Assembly: GCF_964355755.1 (NCBI RefSeq) | Contig: NC_092680.1 | Location: 11,759,001 to 11,823,000, forward strand | Source of the DNA: Antedon mediterranea | Lineage: Eukaryota > Echinodermata > Crinoidea > Comatulida > Antedonidae | Length of the DNA stretch: 64,000 nucleotides | Reading direction: 5' to 3' | In this document: positions 1 through 9,600 of the stretch, one piece after another | How the letters are laid out: every line of letters begins with the position of its first letter | Numbering within the stretch: the first letter of the stretch is position 1 | Program-made: the position numbers and the translations under genes | The notes under the pieces: model-generated | What the model was told of the DNA's origin: nothing | The model's input: the letters and a program-made list of their open reading frames with translations, nothing else | Databases searched by the model: none

Positions 1-51
1 CTTTGGTGTTTTTATGTTAAAAAGTTTTTTCGAAAATCACAAAATGGTCTA

Positions 52-138
52 AAACGTCTCCAAATGCGATTTGAAGCTCTTCTGTACACTTTGATGTTTT
101 GTGTGAAAAAGTTTTGTCGAAATGCTCAAAATGGTCTA
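52..138 (+). repeat. Type B monomer, exemplar (87 bp)
   Basis: Starts AAACGTCTCC, carries the CAAATGCGATTTG dyad, then GAAGCTCTTCTGTACACTTT, a TTTGTGTGAAAAAG stretch and a right half with GTCGAAATGCTCAAAATGG. Elsewhere the CTCTTC segment often reads CTATTC. The right half may read TTCTC instead of TGCTC; that variant is shared by paralogous blocks and is useful for tracing them. Confidence 0.9.
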
Positions 139-224
139 AAACGTTTTTAAATACGATATTAAGCTGTTTTGTGCACTTTGATGATTTGTGTGAAAAGTTT
201 TAACGAAATGCTCAAAATGGTCTA
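139..224 (+). repeat. Type C1 monomer, exemplar (86 bp)
   Basis: Starts AAACGTTTTTAAATACGAT, has GCTGTTTTGTGCACTTTGAT, then GATTTGTGTGAAAAG and a TTTTAACGAAATGC right half. It lacks the CAAATGCGATTTG dyad. It usually follows B and precedes D. Confidence 0.88.
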
Positions 225-302
225 AAACGGTTTCTAATGTGATTTTAAGCACTTTGATGTTTTTGTGTAACCAAGTTTTTTCGAAAATCACAAAATAGTC
301 TA
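225..302 (+). repeat. Type D monomer, exemplar (78 bp, short class)
   Basis: Starts AAACGGTTTCTAATGTG and runs directly from GATTTTAAGC into ACTTTGATG. Compared with type A it lacks exactly 10 bp between two AAGC direct repeats. The right half has GTGTAACCAAG followed by TTTTTTCGAAAATCAC. The upstream core often reads GGTCAAAAACGG instead of GGTCTAAAACGG. Confidence 0.9.
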
Positions 303-390
303 AAACGTCTCCAAATGCGATTTGAAGCTTTTCTAAGCACTTTGGTGTTTTTATGTTAACAAGTTTTTTCGAAAATCACAAAATGGTCTA
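303..390 (+). repeat. Type A monomer, exemplar (88 bp)
   Basis: Starts AAACGTCTCC, then the CAAATGCGATTTG dyad, GAAGCTTTTCTAAGCACTTT, GGTGTTTTTATGTTAACAAG and TTTTTTCGAAAATCAC, ending in the shared core. It contains two palindromes, GTTAAC and TTTTCGAAAA. With 14 C, 14 G and three CpG in 88 bp it is not CpG-depleted. This is the most frequent type I meet by eye. Confidence 0.92.
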
Positions 391-478
391 AAACGTCTCT
401 AAATGCGATTTGAGGATATTCTGAGCACTTTGGTGTTTTTTTGTTAAAAAGTTTTTTCGAAAATCACAAAATGGTCTA
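391..478 (+). repeat. Type A'' monomer, exemplar (88 bp)
   Basis: A subtype recognised by GAGGATATTCTGAGCACTTT followed by GGTGTTTTTTTGTTAAAAAG. Loss of ATG...AAC removes the GTTAAC palindrome. This copy also has a rare GTCTCT variant at 395-400, repeated 2746 bp downstream at 3141-3146, which helped establish the 2746-bp duplication. Confidence 0.87.
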
Positions 479-565
479 AAACGTCTCCAAATGCGATTTG
501 AAGCTATTCTGTACACTTTGATGTTTTTTGTGAAAAAGTTTTGTCGAAATGCTCAAAATGGTCTA

Positions 566-652
566 AAACGTTTTTAAATACGATATTAAGCTATTTTGTG
601 ATCTTTGATGTTTTTGTGTGAAAAGTTTTATCGAAATGCTCAAAATGGTCTA
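566..652 (+). repeat. Type C2 monomer, exemplar (87 bp)
   Basis: Left part as C1 (AAACGTTTTTAAATACGAT), but GCTATTTTGTGATCTTTGAT and TTTTTGTGTGAAAAG follow, with a TTTTATCGAAATGC right half. It commonly precedes the D' monomer. Confidence 0.85.
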
Positions 653-730
653 AAACGGTTTCTATTGTGATTTTAAGCACTTTGATGATTTTGTGTAACC
701 AAGTTTCATCGAAATGTACAAAATGGTCTA
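653..730 (+). repeat. Type D' monomer, exemplar (78 bp)
   Basis: Short-class monomer with CTATTGTGATTTTAAGC, GATGATTTTGTGTAACCAAG and a distinctive right half TTTCATCGAAATGTAC. Some blocks carry CTATTGGGATTT instead, another lineage marker. Confidence 0.85.
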
Positions 731-818
731 AAACGTCTCCAAATGCGATTTGAAGCTATTCTAAGTACTTTTGTGTTTTTATGTTAACAAGTTTTTTCGA
801 AAATCACAAAATGGTCTA
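731..818 (+). repeat. Type A''' monomer, exemplar (88 bp)
   Basis: A subtype recognised by GCTATTCTAAGTACTTTTGT in place of the usual TTTTCTAAGCACTTTGG, otherwise as type A. It follows D' and precedes B' almost everywhere. Confidence 0.85.
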
Positions 819-905
819 AAACGTCTTCAAATGCGATTTGAAGCTATTCTGTACACTTTGATGTTTTGTGTGAAAAAGTTTTGTCAAAATGCTCAAAATT
901 GTCTA
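819..905 (+). repeat. Type B' monomer, exemplar (87 bp)
   Basis: B-type monomer opening with AAACGTCTTC and ending in TTTTGTCAAAATGCTC (CAAAATG replaces CGAAATG). In this copy the core reads CAAAATTGTCT, a variant found again at 3645 and near 37143. Confidence 0.83.
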
Positions 906-992
906 AAACGTTTTAAAAACGATATTAAGCTATTTTGTGTTCTTTGATGTTTTTGTGTAACCAAGTTTCATCGAAAATCACAAAATGGTCTA
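906..992 (+). repeat. Type C3 monomer, exemplar (87 bp, mosaic)
   Basis: The left half is C-like (AAACG..AAAACGATATTAAGC, TTTTGTGCTCTTTGATG). The right half is D-like (GTGTAACCAAG, TTTCATCGAAAATCAC). The abrupt switch at TTTTTGTGT suggests an ancient recombinant monomer that was then amplified. A variant with CGAAATCAACAAAATGG and a TAATACG junction (for example 1419-1505) is frequent. Confidence 0.83.
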
Positions 993-1505
993 AAACGTCT
1001 CCAAATGCGATTTGAAGCTTTTCTAAGCACTTTGGTGTTTTTATGTTAACAAGTTTTTTCGAAAATCACAAAATGGTCTAAAACGTCTCCAAATGCGATT
1101 TGAAGCTCTTCTGTACACTTTGATGTTTTGTTGGAAAAAGTTTTGTCGAAATTCTCAAAATGGTCTAAAACGTTTTTAAATACGATATTAAGCTGTTTTG
1201 TGCACTTTGATGATTTGTGTGAAAAGTTTTAACGAAATGCTCAAAATGGTCAAAAACGGTTTCTAATGTGATTTTAAGCACTTTGATGTTTTTGTGTAAC
1301 CAAGTTTTTTCGAAAATCACAAAATGGTCTAAAACGTCTCCAAATGCGATTTGAAGCTATTCTGTACACTTTGATGTTTTGTGTGAAAAAGTTTTGTCGA
1401 AATGCTCAAAATGGTCTAAAACGTTTTTAAAACGATATTAAGCTATTTTGTGCTCTTTGATGTTTTTGTGTAACCAAGTTTCATCGAAATCAACAAAATG
1501 GTCTA

Positions 1506-1593
1506 ATACGTCTCCAAATGCGATTTGAAGCTTTTCCAAGCACTTTGCTGTTTTTATGTTAACAAGTTTTTTCGAAAATCACAAAATGGTCTA
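1506..1593 (+). repeat. Type A* monomer, exemplar (88 bp)
   Basis: An A variant that follows the C3 form with CGAAATCAAC. It starts AATACGTCTCC and has CTTTTCCAAGCACTTTGCTG (CCAAG and GCTG replace CTAAG and GGTG). A shortened descendant lacking 3 bp, GTTAAGTTTT instead of GTTAACAAGTTTT, occurs near 22360, 29744, 31283 and 36178. Confidence 0.82.
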
Positions 1594-2806
1594 AAATGTC
1601 TTCAAATGCGATTTGAAGCTATTCTGTACACTTTGATGTTTTGTGTGAAAAAGTTTTGTCGAAATGCTCAAAATGGTCTAAAACGTTTTTAAATACGATA
1701 TTAAGCTATTTTGTGATCTTTGATGTTTTTGTGTGAAAAGTTTTATCGAAATGCTCAAAATGGTCTAAAACGGTTTCTATTGTGATTTTAAGCACTTTGA
1801 TGATTTTGTGTAACCAAGTTTCATCGAAATGTACAAAATGGACTAAAACGTCTCCAAATGCGATTTGAAGCTATTCTAAGTACTTTTGTGTTTTTATGTT
1901 AACAAGTTTTTTCGAAAATCACAAAATGGTCTAAAACGTCTTCAAATGCGATTTGAAGCTATTCTGTACACTTTGATGTTTTGTGTGAAAAAGTTTTGTC
2001 AAAATGCTCAAAATGGTCTAAAACGTTTTTAAAACGATATTAAGCTATTTTGTGCTCTTTGATGTTTTTGTGTAACCAAGTTTCATCGAAAATCACAAAA
2101 TGGTCTAAAACGTCTCCAAATGCGATTTGAAGCTTTTCTAAGCACTTTGGTGTTTTTATGTTAACAAGTTTTTTCGAAAATCACAAAATGGTCTAAAACG
2201 TCTCCAAATGCGATTTGAAGCTCTTCTGTACACTTTGATGTTTTGTGTGAAAAAGTTTTCTCGAAATTCTCAAAATGGTCTAAAACTTTTTTAAATACGA
2301 TATTAAGCTGTTTTGTGCACTTTGATGATTTGTGTGAAAAGTTTTAACGAAATGCTCAAAATGGTCAAAAACGGTTTCTAATGTGATTTTAAGCACTTTG
2401 ATGTTTTTGTGTAACCAAGTTTTTTTCGAAAATCACAAAATGGTCTAAAACGTCTCCAAATGCGATTTGAGGATATTCTGAGCACTTTGGTGTTGTTATG
2501 TTAAAAAGTTTTTTCGAAAATCACAAAATGGTCTAAAACGTCTCAAAATGCGATTTGAAGCTATTCTGTACACTTTGATGTTTTGTGTGAAAAAGTTTTG
2601 TCGAAATGCTCAAAATGGTCTAAAACGTTTTTAAAACGATATTAAGCTATTTTGTGCTCTTTGATGTTTTTGTGTAACCAAGTTTCATCGAAATCAACAA
2701 AATGGTCTAATACGTCTCCAAATGCGATTTGAAGCTTTTCCAAGCACTTTGCTGTTTTTATGTTAACAAGTTTTTTCGAAAATCACAAAATGGTCTAAAA
2801 CGTCTT

Positions 2807-5552
2807 CAAATGCGATTTGAAGCTCTTCTGTACACTTTGATGTTTTGTGTGAAAAAGTTTTGTCGAAATGCTCAAAATGGTCTAAAACGTTTTTAAATAC
2901 GATATTAAGCTGTTTTGTGCACTTTGATGATTTGTGTGAAAAGTTTTAACGAAATGCTCAAAATGGTCTAAAACGGTTTCTAATGTGATTTTAAGCACTT
3001 TGATGTTTTTGTGTAACCAAGTTTTTTCGAAAATCACAAAATAGTCTAAAACGTCTCCAAATGCGATTTGAAGCTTTTCTAAGCACTTTGGTGTTTTTAT
3101 GTTAACAAGTTTTTTCGAAAATCACAAAATGGTCTAAAACGTCTCTAAATGCGATTTGAGGATATTCTGAGCACTTTGGTGTTTTTTTGTTAAAAAGTTT
3201 TTTCGAAAATCACAAAATGGTCTAAAACGTCTCCAAATGCGATTTGAAGCTATTCTGTACACTTTGATGTTTTGTGTGAAAAAGTTTTGTCGAAATGCTC
3301 AAAATGGTCTAAAACGTTTTTAAATACGATATTAAGCTATTTTGTGATCTTTGATGTTTTTGTGTGAAAAGTTTTATCGAAATGCTCAAAATGGTCTAAA
3401 ACGGTTTCTATTGTGATTTTAAGCACTTTGATGATTTTGTGTAACCAAGTTTCATCGAAATGTACAAAATGGTCTAAAACGTCTCCAAATGCGATTTGAA
3501 GCTATTCTAAGTACTTTTGTGTTTTTATGTTAACAAGTTTTTTCGAAAATCACAAAATGGTCTAAAACGTCTTCAAATGCGATTTGAAGCTATTCTGTAC
3601 ACTTTGATGTTTTGTGTGAAAAAGTTTTGTCAAAATGCTCAAAATTGTCTAAAACGTTTTAAAAACGATATTAAGCTATTTTGTGTTCTTTGATGTTTTT
3701 GTGTAACCAAGTTTCATCGAAAATCACAAAATGGTCTAAAACGTCTCCAAATGCGATTTGAAGCTTTTCTAAGCACTTTGGTGTTTTTATGTTAACAAGT
3801 TTTTTCGAAAATCACAAAATGGTCTAAAACGTCTCCAAATGCGATTTGAAGCTCTTCTGTACACTTTGATGTTTTGTTGGAAAAAGTTTTGTCGAAATTC
3901 TCAAAATGGTCTAAAACGTTTTTAAATACGATATTAAGCTGTTTTGTGCACTTTGATGATTTGTGTGAAAAGTTTTAACGAAATGCTCAAAATGGTCAAA
4001 AACGGTTTCTAATGTGATTTTAAGCACTTTGATGTTTTTGTGTAACCAAGTTTTTTCGAAAATCACAAAATGGTCTAAAACGTCTCCAAATGCGATTTGA
4101 AGCTATTCTGTACACTTTGATGTTTTGTGTGAAAAAGTTTTGTCGAAATGCTCAAAATGGTCTAAAACGTTTTTAAAACGATATTAAGCTATTTTGTGCT
4201 CTTTGATGTTTTTGTGTAACCAAGTTTCATCGAAATCAACAAAATGGTCTAATACGTCTCCAAATGCGATTTGAAGCTTTTCCAAGCACTTTGCTGTTTT
4301 TATGTTAACAAGTTTTTTCGAAAATCACAAAATGGTCTAAAATGTCTTCAAATGCGATTTGAAGCTATTCTGTACACTTTGATGTTTTGTGTGAAAAAGT
4401 TTTGTCGAAATGCTCAAAATGGTCTAAAACGTTTTTAAATACGATATTAAGCTATTTTGTGATCTTTGATGTTTTTGTGTGAAAAGTTTTATCGAAATGC
4501 TCAAAATGGTCTAAAACGGTTTCTATTGTGATTTTAAGCACTTTGATGATTTTGTGTAACCAAGTTTCATCGAAATGTACAAAATGGACTAAAACGTCTC
4601 CAAATGCGATTTGAAGCTATTCTAAGTACTTTTGTGTTTTTATGTTAACAAGTTTTTTCGAAAATCACAAAATGGTCTAAAACGTCTTCAAATGCGATTT
4701 GAAGCTATTCTGTACACTTTGATGTTTTGTGTGAAAAAGTTTTGTCAAAATGCTCAAAATGGTCTAAAACGTTTTTAAAACGATATTAAGCTATTTTGTG
4801 CTCTTTGATGTTTTTGTGTAACCAAGTTTCATCGAAAATCACAAAATGGTCTAAAACGTCTCCAAATGCGATTTGAAGCTTTTCTAAGCACTTTGGTGTT
4901 TTTATGTTAACAAGTTTTTTCGAAAATCACAAAATGGTCTAAAACGTCTCCAAATGCGATTTGAAGCTCTTCTGTACACTTTGATGTTTTGTGTGAAAAA
5001 GTTTTCTCGAAATTCTCAAAATGGTCTAAAACTTTTTTAAATACGATATTAAGCTGTTTTGTGCACTTTGATGATTTGTGTGAAAAGTTTTAACGAAATG
5101 CTCAAAATGGTCAAAAACGGTTTCTAATGTGATTTTAAGCACTTTGATGTTTTTGTGTAACCAAGTTTTTTTCGAAAATCACAAAATGGTCTAAAACGTC
5201 TCCAAATGCGATTTGAGGATATTCTGAGCACTTTGGTGTTGTTATGTTAAAAAGTTTTTTCGAAAATCACAAAATGGTCTAAAACGTCTCAAAATGCGAT
5301 TTGAAGCTATTCTGTACACTTTGATGTTTTGTGTGAAAAAGTTTTGTCGAAATGCTCAAAATGGTCTAAAACGTTTTTAAAACGATATTAAGCTATTTTG
5401 TGCTCTTTGATGTTTTTGTGTAACCAAGTTTCATCGAAATCAACAAAATGGTCTAATACGTCTCCAAATGCGATTTGAAGCTTTTCCAAGCACTTTGCTG
5501 TTTTTATGTTAACAAGTTTTTTCGAAAATCACAAAATGGTCTAAAACGTCTT
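2807..5552 (+). repeat. 2746-bp higher-order repeat, copy 2
   Basis: The tandem partner of 61-2806, with the same monomer order and the same rare variants: GTCTCT at 3141, AAAATTGTCT near 3642, TTGGAAAAAG near 3885, a seven-T run near 5165 and GTTGTTATG near 5238. The match ends when GAAGCTC in copy 1 faces GAAGCTA after base 5570. Confidence 0.9.
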
Positions 5553-5717
5553 CAAATGCGATTTGAAGCTATTCTGTAGACTTTGATGTTTTGTGTGAAA
5601 AAGTTTTGTCGAAATGCTCAAAATGGTCTAAAACGTTTTTAAATACGATATTAAGCTATTTTGTGATCTTTGATGTTTTTGTGTGAAAAGTTTTATCAAA
5701 ATGCTCAAAATGGTCTG

Positions 5718-5804
5718 AAACGGTTTCTAATGCGATTTGAAGCTATTCTGTACACTTTGAAGTTTTGTGTGAAAAAGTTTTCTCGAAATGCTCAAAATGG
5801 TCTA
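5718..5804 (+). repeat. Type E monomer, exemplar (87 bp)
   Basis: A hybrid-looking monomer: a D-like start (AAACGGTTTCTAATGCGATT), then a B-like body, with GAAGTTTTGTGTGAAAAAG and TTTTCTCGAAATGC. It is nearly always followed by type F, making an E-F cassette. Confidence 0.85.
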
Positions 5805-5890
5805 AAACGTTTTTATATACCATATTAAGCTATTTTGTGCACTTTGATGTTTTTTGTGAAAAGTTTTATCGAAATGCTCAAAATGGTCTA
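5805..5890 (+). repeat. Type F monomer, exemplar (86 bp)
   Basis: A C-like monomer marked by TTTTTATATACCATATTAAG and TTTTTTGTGAAAAG. I count sixteen F monomers, near 5814, 6668, 9072, 13303, 16145, 22671, 24455, 26775, 30045, 31582, 40090, 48395, 50979, 57254, 58356 and 60939. Their spacing is irregular, which shows how rearranged the higher-order order is. Confidence 0.85.
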
Positions 5891-6889
5891 AAACGGTTTC
5901 TATTGGGATTTTAAGCACTTTGATGATTTTGTGTAACCAAGTTTCATCGAAATGTACAAAATGGTCTAAAACGTCTCCAAATGCGATTTGAAGCTATTCT
6001 AAGTACTTTTGTGTTTTTATGTTAACAAGTTTTTTCGAAAATCAGAAAATGGTCTAAAACGTCTTCAAATTCGATTTGAAGCTATTCTGTACACTTTTAT
6101 GTTTTGTGTGAAAAAGTTTTGTCGAAATTCTCAAAATGGTCTAAAACGTTTTTAAATACGATATTAAGCTGTTTTGTGCACTTTGATGATTTGTGTGAAA
6201 AGTTTTAACGAAATGCTCAAAATGGTCAAAAACGGTTTCTAATGTGATTTTAAGCACTTTGATGTTTTTGTGTAACCAAGTTTTTTCGAAAATCACAAAA
6301 TGGTCTAAAACGTCTCCAAATGCGATTTCAAGCTTTTCTAAGCACTTTGGTGTTTTTATGTTAACAAGTTTTTTCGAAAATCACAAAATGGTCTAAAACG
6401 TCTCCAAATGCGATTTGAAGATATTCTGAGCACTTTGGTGTTTTTATGTTAAAAAGTTTTTTCGAAAATCACAAAATGGTCTAAAACGTCTTCAAATGCG
6501 ATTTGAAGCTATTCTGTACACTTTGATGTTTTGTGTGAAAAAGTTTTGTCGAAATGCTCAAAATGGTCTAAAACGGTTTCTAATGCGATTTGAAGCTATT
6601 CTGTACACTTTGAAGTTTTGTGTGAAAAAGTTTTCTCGAAATGCTCAAAATGGTCTAAAACGTTTTTATATACCATATTAAGCTATTTTGTGCACTTTGA
6701 TGTTTTTTGTGAAAAGTTTTATCGAAATTCTCAAAATGGTCTAAAACGGTTTCTATTGTGATTTTAAGCACTTTGATGATTTTGTGTAACCAAGTTTCAT
6801 CGAAATGTACAAAATGGTCTAAAACGTCTCCAAATGCGATTTGAAGCTATTCTAAGTACTTTTGTGTTTTTATGTTAACAAGTTTTTTC

Positions 6890-9600
6890 GAAAATCACAA
6901 AATGGTCTAAAACGTCTTCAAATGCGATTTGAAGCTATTCTGTACACTTTGATGTTTTGTGTGAAAGAGTTTTGTCAAAATGCTCAAAATGGTCTAAAAC
7001 GTTTTTAAAACGATATTAAGCTATTTTGTGCTCTTTGATGTTTTTGTGTAACCAAGTTTCATCGAAAATCACAACATGGTCTAAAACGTCTCCAAATGCG
7101 ATTTGAAGCTTTTCTAAGCACTTTGGTGTTTTTATGTTAACAAGTTTTTTCGAAAATCACAAAATTGTCTAAAACGTCTCCAAATGCGATTTGAAGCTCT
7201 TCTGTACACTTTGATGTTTTGTTTGAAAAAGTTTTGTCGAAATTCTCAAAATGGTCTAAAACGTTTTTAAATTCGATATTAAGCTGTTTTGTGCACTTTG
7301 ATGATTTGTGTGAAAAGTTTTAACGAAATGCTCAAAATGGTCTAAAACGGTTTCTAATGTGATTTTAAGCACTTTGATGTTTTTGTGTAACCAAGTTTTT
7401 TCGAAAATCACAAAATAGTCTAAAACGTCTCCAAATGCGATTTGAAGCTTTTCTAAGCACTTTGGTGTTTTTATGTTAACAAGTTTTTTCGAAAATCACA
7501 AAATGGTCTAAAACGTCTCCAAATGCGATTTGAGGATATTCTGAGCACTTTGGTGTTTTTTTGTTAAAAAGTTTTTTCGAAAATCACAAAATGGTCTAAA
7601 ACGTCTCCAAATGCGATTTGAAGCTATTCTGTACACTTTGATGTTTTGTGTGAAAAAGTTTTGTCGAAATGCTCAAAATGGTCTAAAACGTTTTTAAATA
7701 CGATATTAAGCTATTTTGTGATCTTTGATGTTTTTGTGTGAAAAGTTTTATCGAAATGCTCAAAATGGTCTAAAACGGTTTCTATTGTGATTTTAAGCAC
7801 TTTGATGATTTTGTGTAACCAAGTTTCATCGAAATGTACAAAATGGACTAAAACGTCTCCAAATGCGATTTGAAGGTATTCTAAGTACTTTTGTGTTTTT
7901 ATGTTAACAAGTTTTTTCGAAATTCACAAAATGGTCTAAAACGTCTTCAAATGCGATTTGAAGCTATTCTGTACACTTTGATGTTTTGTGTGAAAAAGTT
8001 TTGTCAAAATGCTCAAAATGGTCTAAAACGTTTTTAAAACGATATTAAGCTATTTTGTGCTCTTTGATGTTTTTGTGTAACCAAGTTTCATCGAAAATCA
8101 CAAAATGGTCTAAAACGTCTCCAAATGCGATTTGAAGCTTTTCTAAGCACTTTGGTGTTTTTATGTTAACAAGTTTTTTCGAAAATCACAAAATGGTCTA
8201 AAACGTCTCCAAATGCGATTTGAAGCTCTTCTGTACACTTTGATGTTTTGTGTGAAAAAGTTTTCTCGAAATTCTCAAAATGGTCTAAAACGTTTTTAAA
8301 TACGATATTAAGCTGTTTTGTGCACTTTGATGATTTGTGTGAAAAGTTTTAACGAAATGCTCAAAATGGTCAAAAACGGTTTCTAATGTGATTTTAAGCA
8401 CTTTGATGTTTTTGTGTAACCAAGTTTTTTCGAAAATCACAAAATGGTCTAAAACGTCTCCAAATGCGATTTGAGGATATTCTGAGCACTTTGGTGTTTT
8501 TATGTTAAAAAGTTTTTTCGAAAATCACAAAATGGTCTAAAACGTCTCAAAATGCGATTTGAAGCTATTCTGTACACTTTGATGTTTTGTGTGAAAAAGT
8601 TTTGTCGAAATGCTCAAAATGGTCTAAAACGTTTTTAAAACGATATTAAGCTATTTTGTGCTCTTTGATGTTTTTGTGTAACCAAGTTTCATCGAAATCA
8701 ACAAAATGGTCTAATACGTCTCCAAATGCGATTTGAAGCTTTTCCAAGCACTTTGCTGTTTTTATGTTAACAAGTTTTTTCGAAAATCACAAAATGGTCT
8801 AAAACGTCTTCAAATGCGATTTGAAGCTATTCTGTAGACTTTGATGTTTTGTGTGAAAAAGTTTTGTCGAAATGCTCAAAATGGTCTAAAACGTTTTTAA
8901 ATACGATATTAAGCTATTTTGTGATCTTTGATGTTTTTGTGTGAAAAGTTTTATCAAAATGCTCAAAATGGTCTGAAACGGTTTCTAATGCGATTTGAAG
9001 CTATTCTGTACACTTTGAAGTTTTGTGTGAAAAAGTTTTCTCGAAATGCTCAAAATGGTCTAAAACGTTTTTATATACCATATTAAGCTATTTTGTGCAC
9101 TTTGATGTTTTTTGTGAAAAGTTTTATCGAAATGCTCAAAATGGTCTAAAACGGTTTCTATTGGGATTTTAAGCACTTTGATGATTTTGTGTAACCAAGT
9201 TTCATCGAAATGTACAAAATGGTCTAAAACGTCTCCAAATGCGATTTGAAGCTATTCTAAGTACTTTTGTGTTTTTATGTTAAGAAGTTTTTTCGAAAAT
9301 CAGAAAATGGTCTAAAACGTCTTCAAATGCGATTTGAAGCTATTCTGTACACTTTATGTTTTGTGTGAAAAAGTTTTGTCGAAATTCTCAAAATGGTCTA
9401 AAACGTTTTTAAATACGATATTAAGCTGTTTTGTGCACTTTGATGATTTGTGTGAAAAGTTTTAACGAAATGCTCAAAATGGTCAAAAACGGTTTCTAAT
9501 GTGATTTTAAGCACTTTGATGTTTTTGTGTAACCAAGTTTTTTCAAAAATCACAAAATGGTCTAAAACGTCTCCAAATGCGATTTGAAGCTTTTCTAAGC
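6890..9600 (+). repeat. Block copied at about 37.9-40.6 kb (offset about 31,017 bp)
   Basis: Rare variants recur at a constant offset: ACAACATGG (7071 and 38088), AAATTCGAT (about 7269 and 38286), GGACT (7845 and 38862) and CAGAAAATGG (9301 and 40319, offset 31,018). The copies separate to the left near 6890, where ATGTTAACAAG faces ATGTTAAAAAG. They separate to the right near 9600, where this copy switches to GTGTAACCAAG. Confidence 0.78.

Larger units (their letters stand above)
61..2806 (+). repeat. 2746-bp higher-order repeat, copy 1
   Basis: A 32-monomer unit made of three sub-blocks: 12 monomers (1029 bp), 13 monomers (1115 bp) and 7 monomers (602 bp). It is followed directly by a second copy. 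Comparing the two by eye I found one clear substitution (near 526) inside the unit. The left limit is where the copies stop matching (C at 60 against T at 2806). The repeats meet at an 18-bp shared stretch, CAAATGCGATTTGAAGCT. Confidence 0.9.
4700..6100 (+). repeat. Block repeated 3258-3259 bp downstream
   Basis: This stretch aligns with about 7960-9360 at an offset of 3259 bp. The offset drops to 3258 bp past a one-base difference in a T run near 5165. Shared markers are GGACTAAAACG (4586 and 7845), TGTAGACTTT (5574 and 8832) and the E-F cassette (5814 and 9072). The limits are approximate. Confidence 0.75.

Noticed and set aside
6496-6681. 61-codon open frame, repeated identically at 48225-48410 and 58186-58371
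   Set aside because: It is a translation of two satellite monomers (B/E). Its recurrence follows from block duplication, and the protein itself is an internal repeat with no domain.
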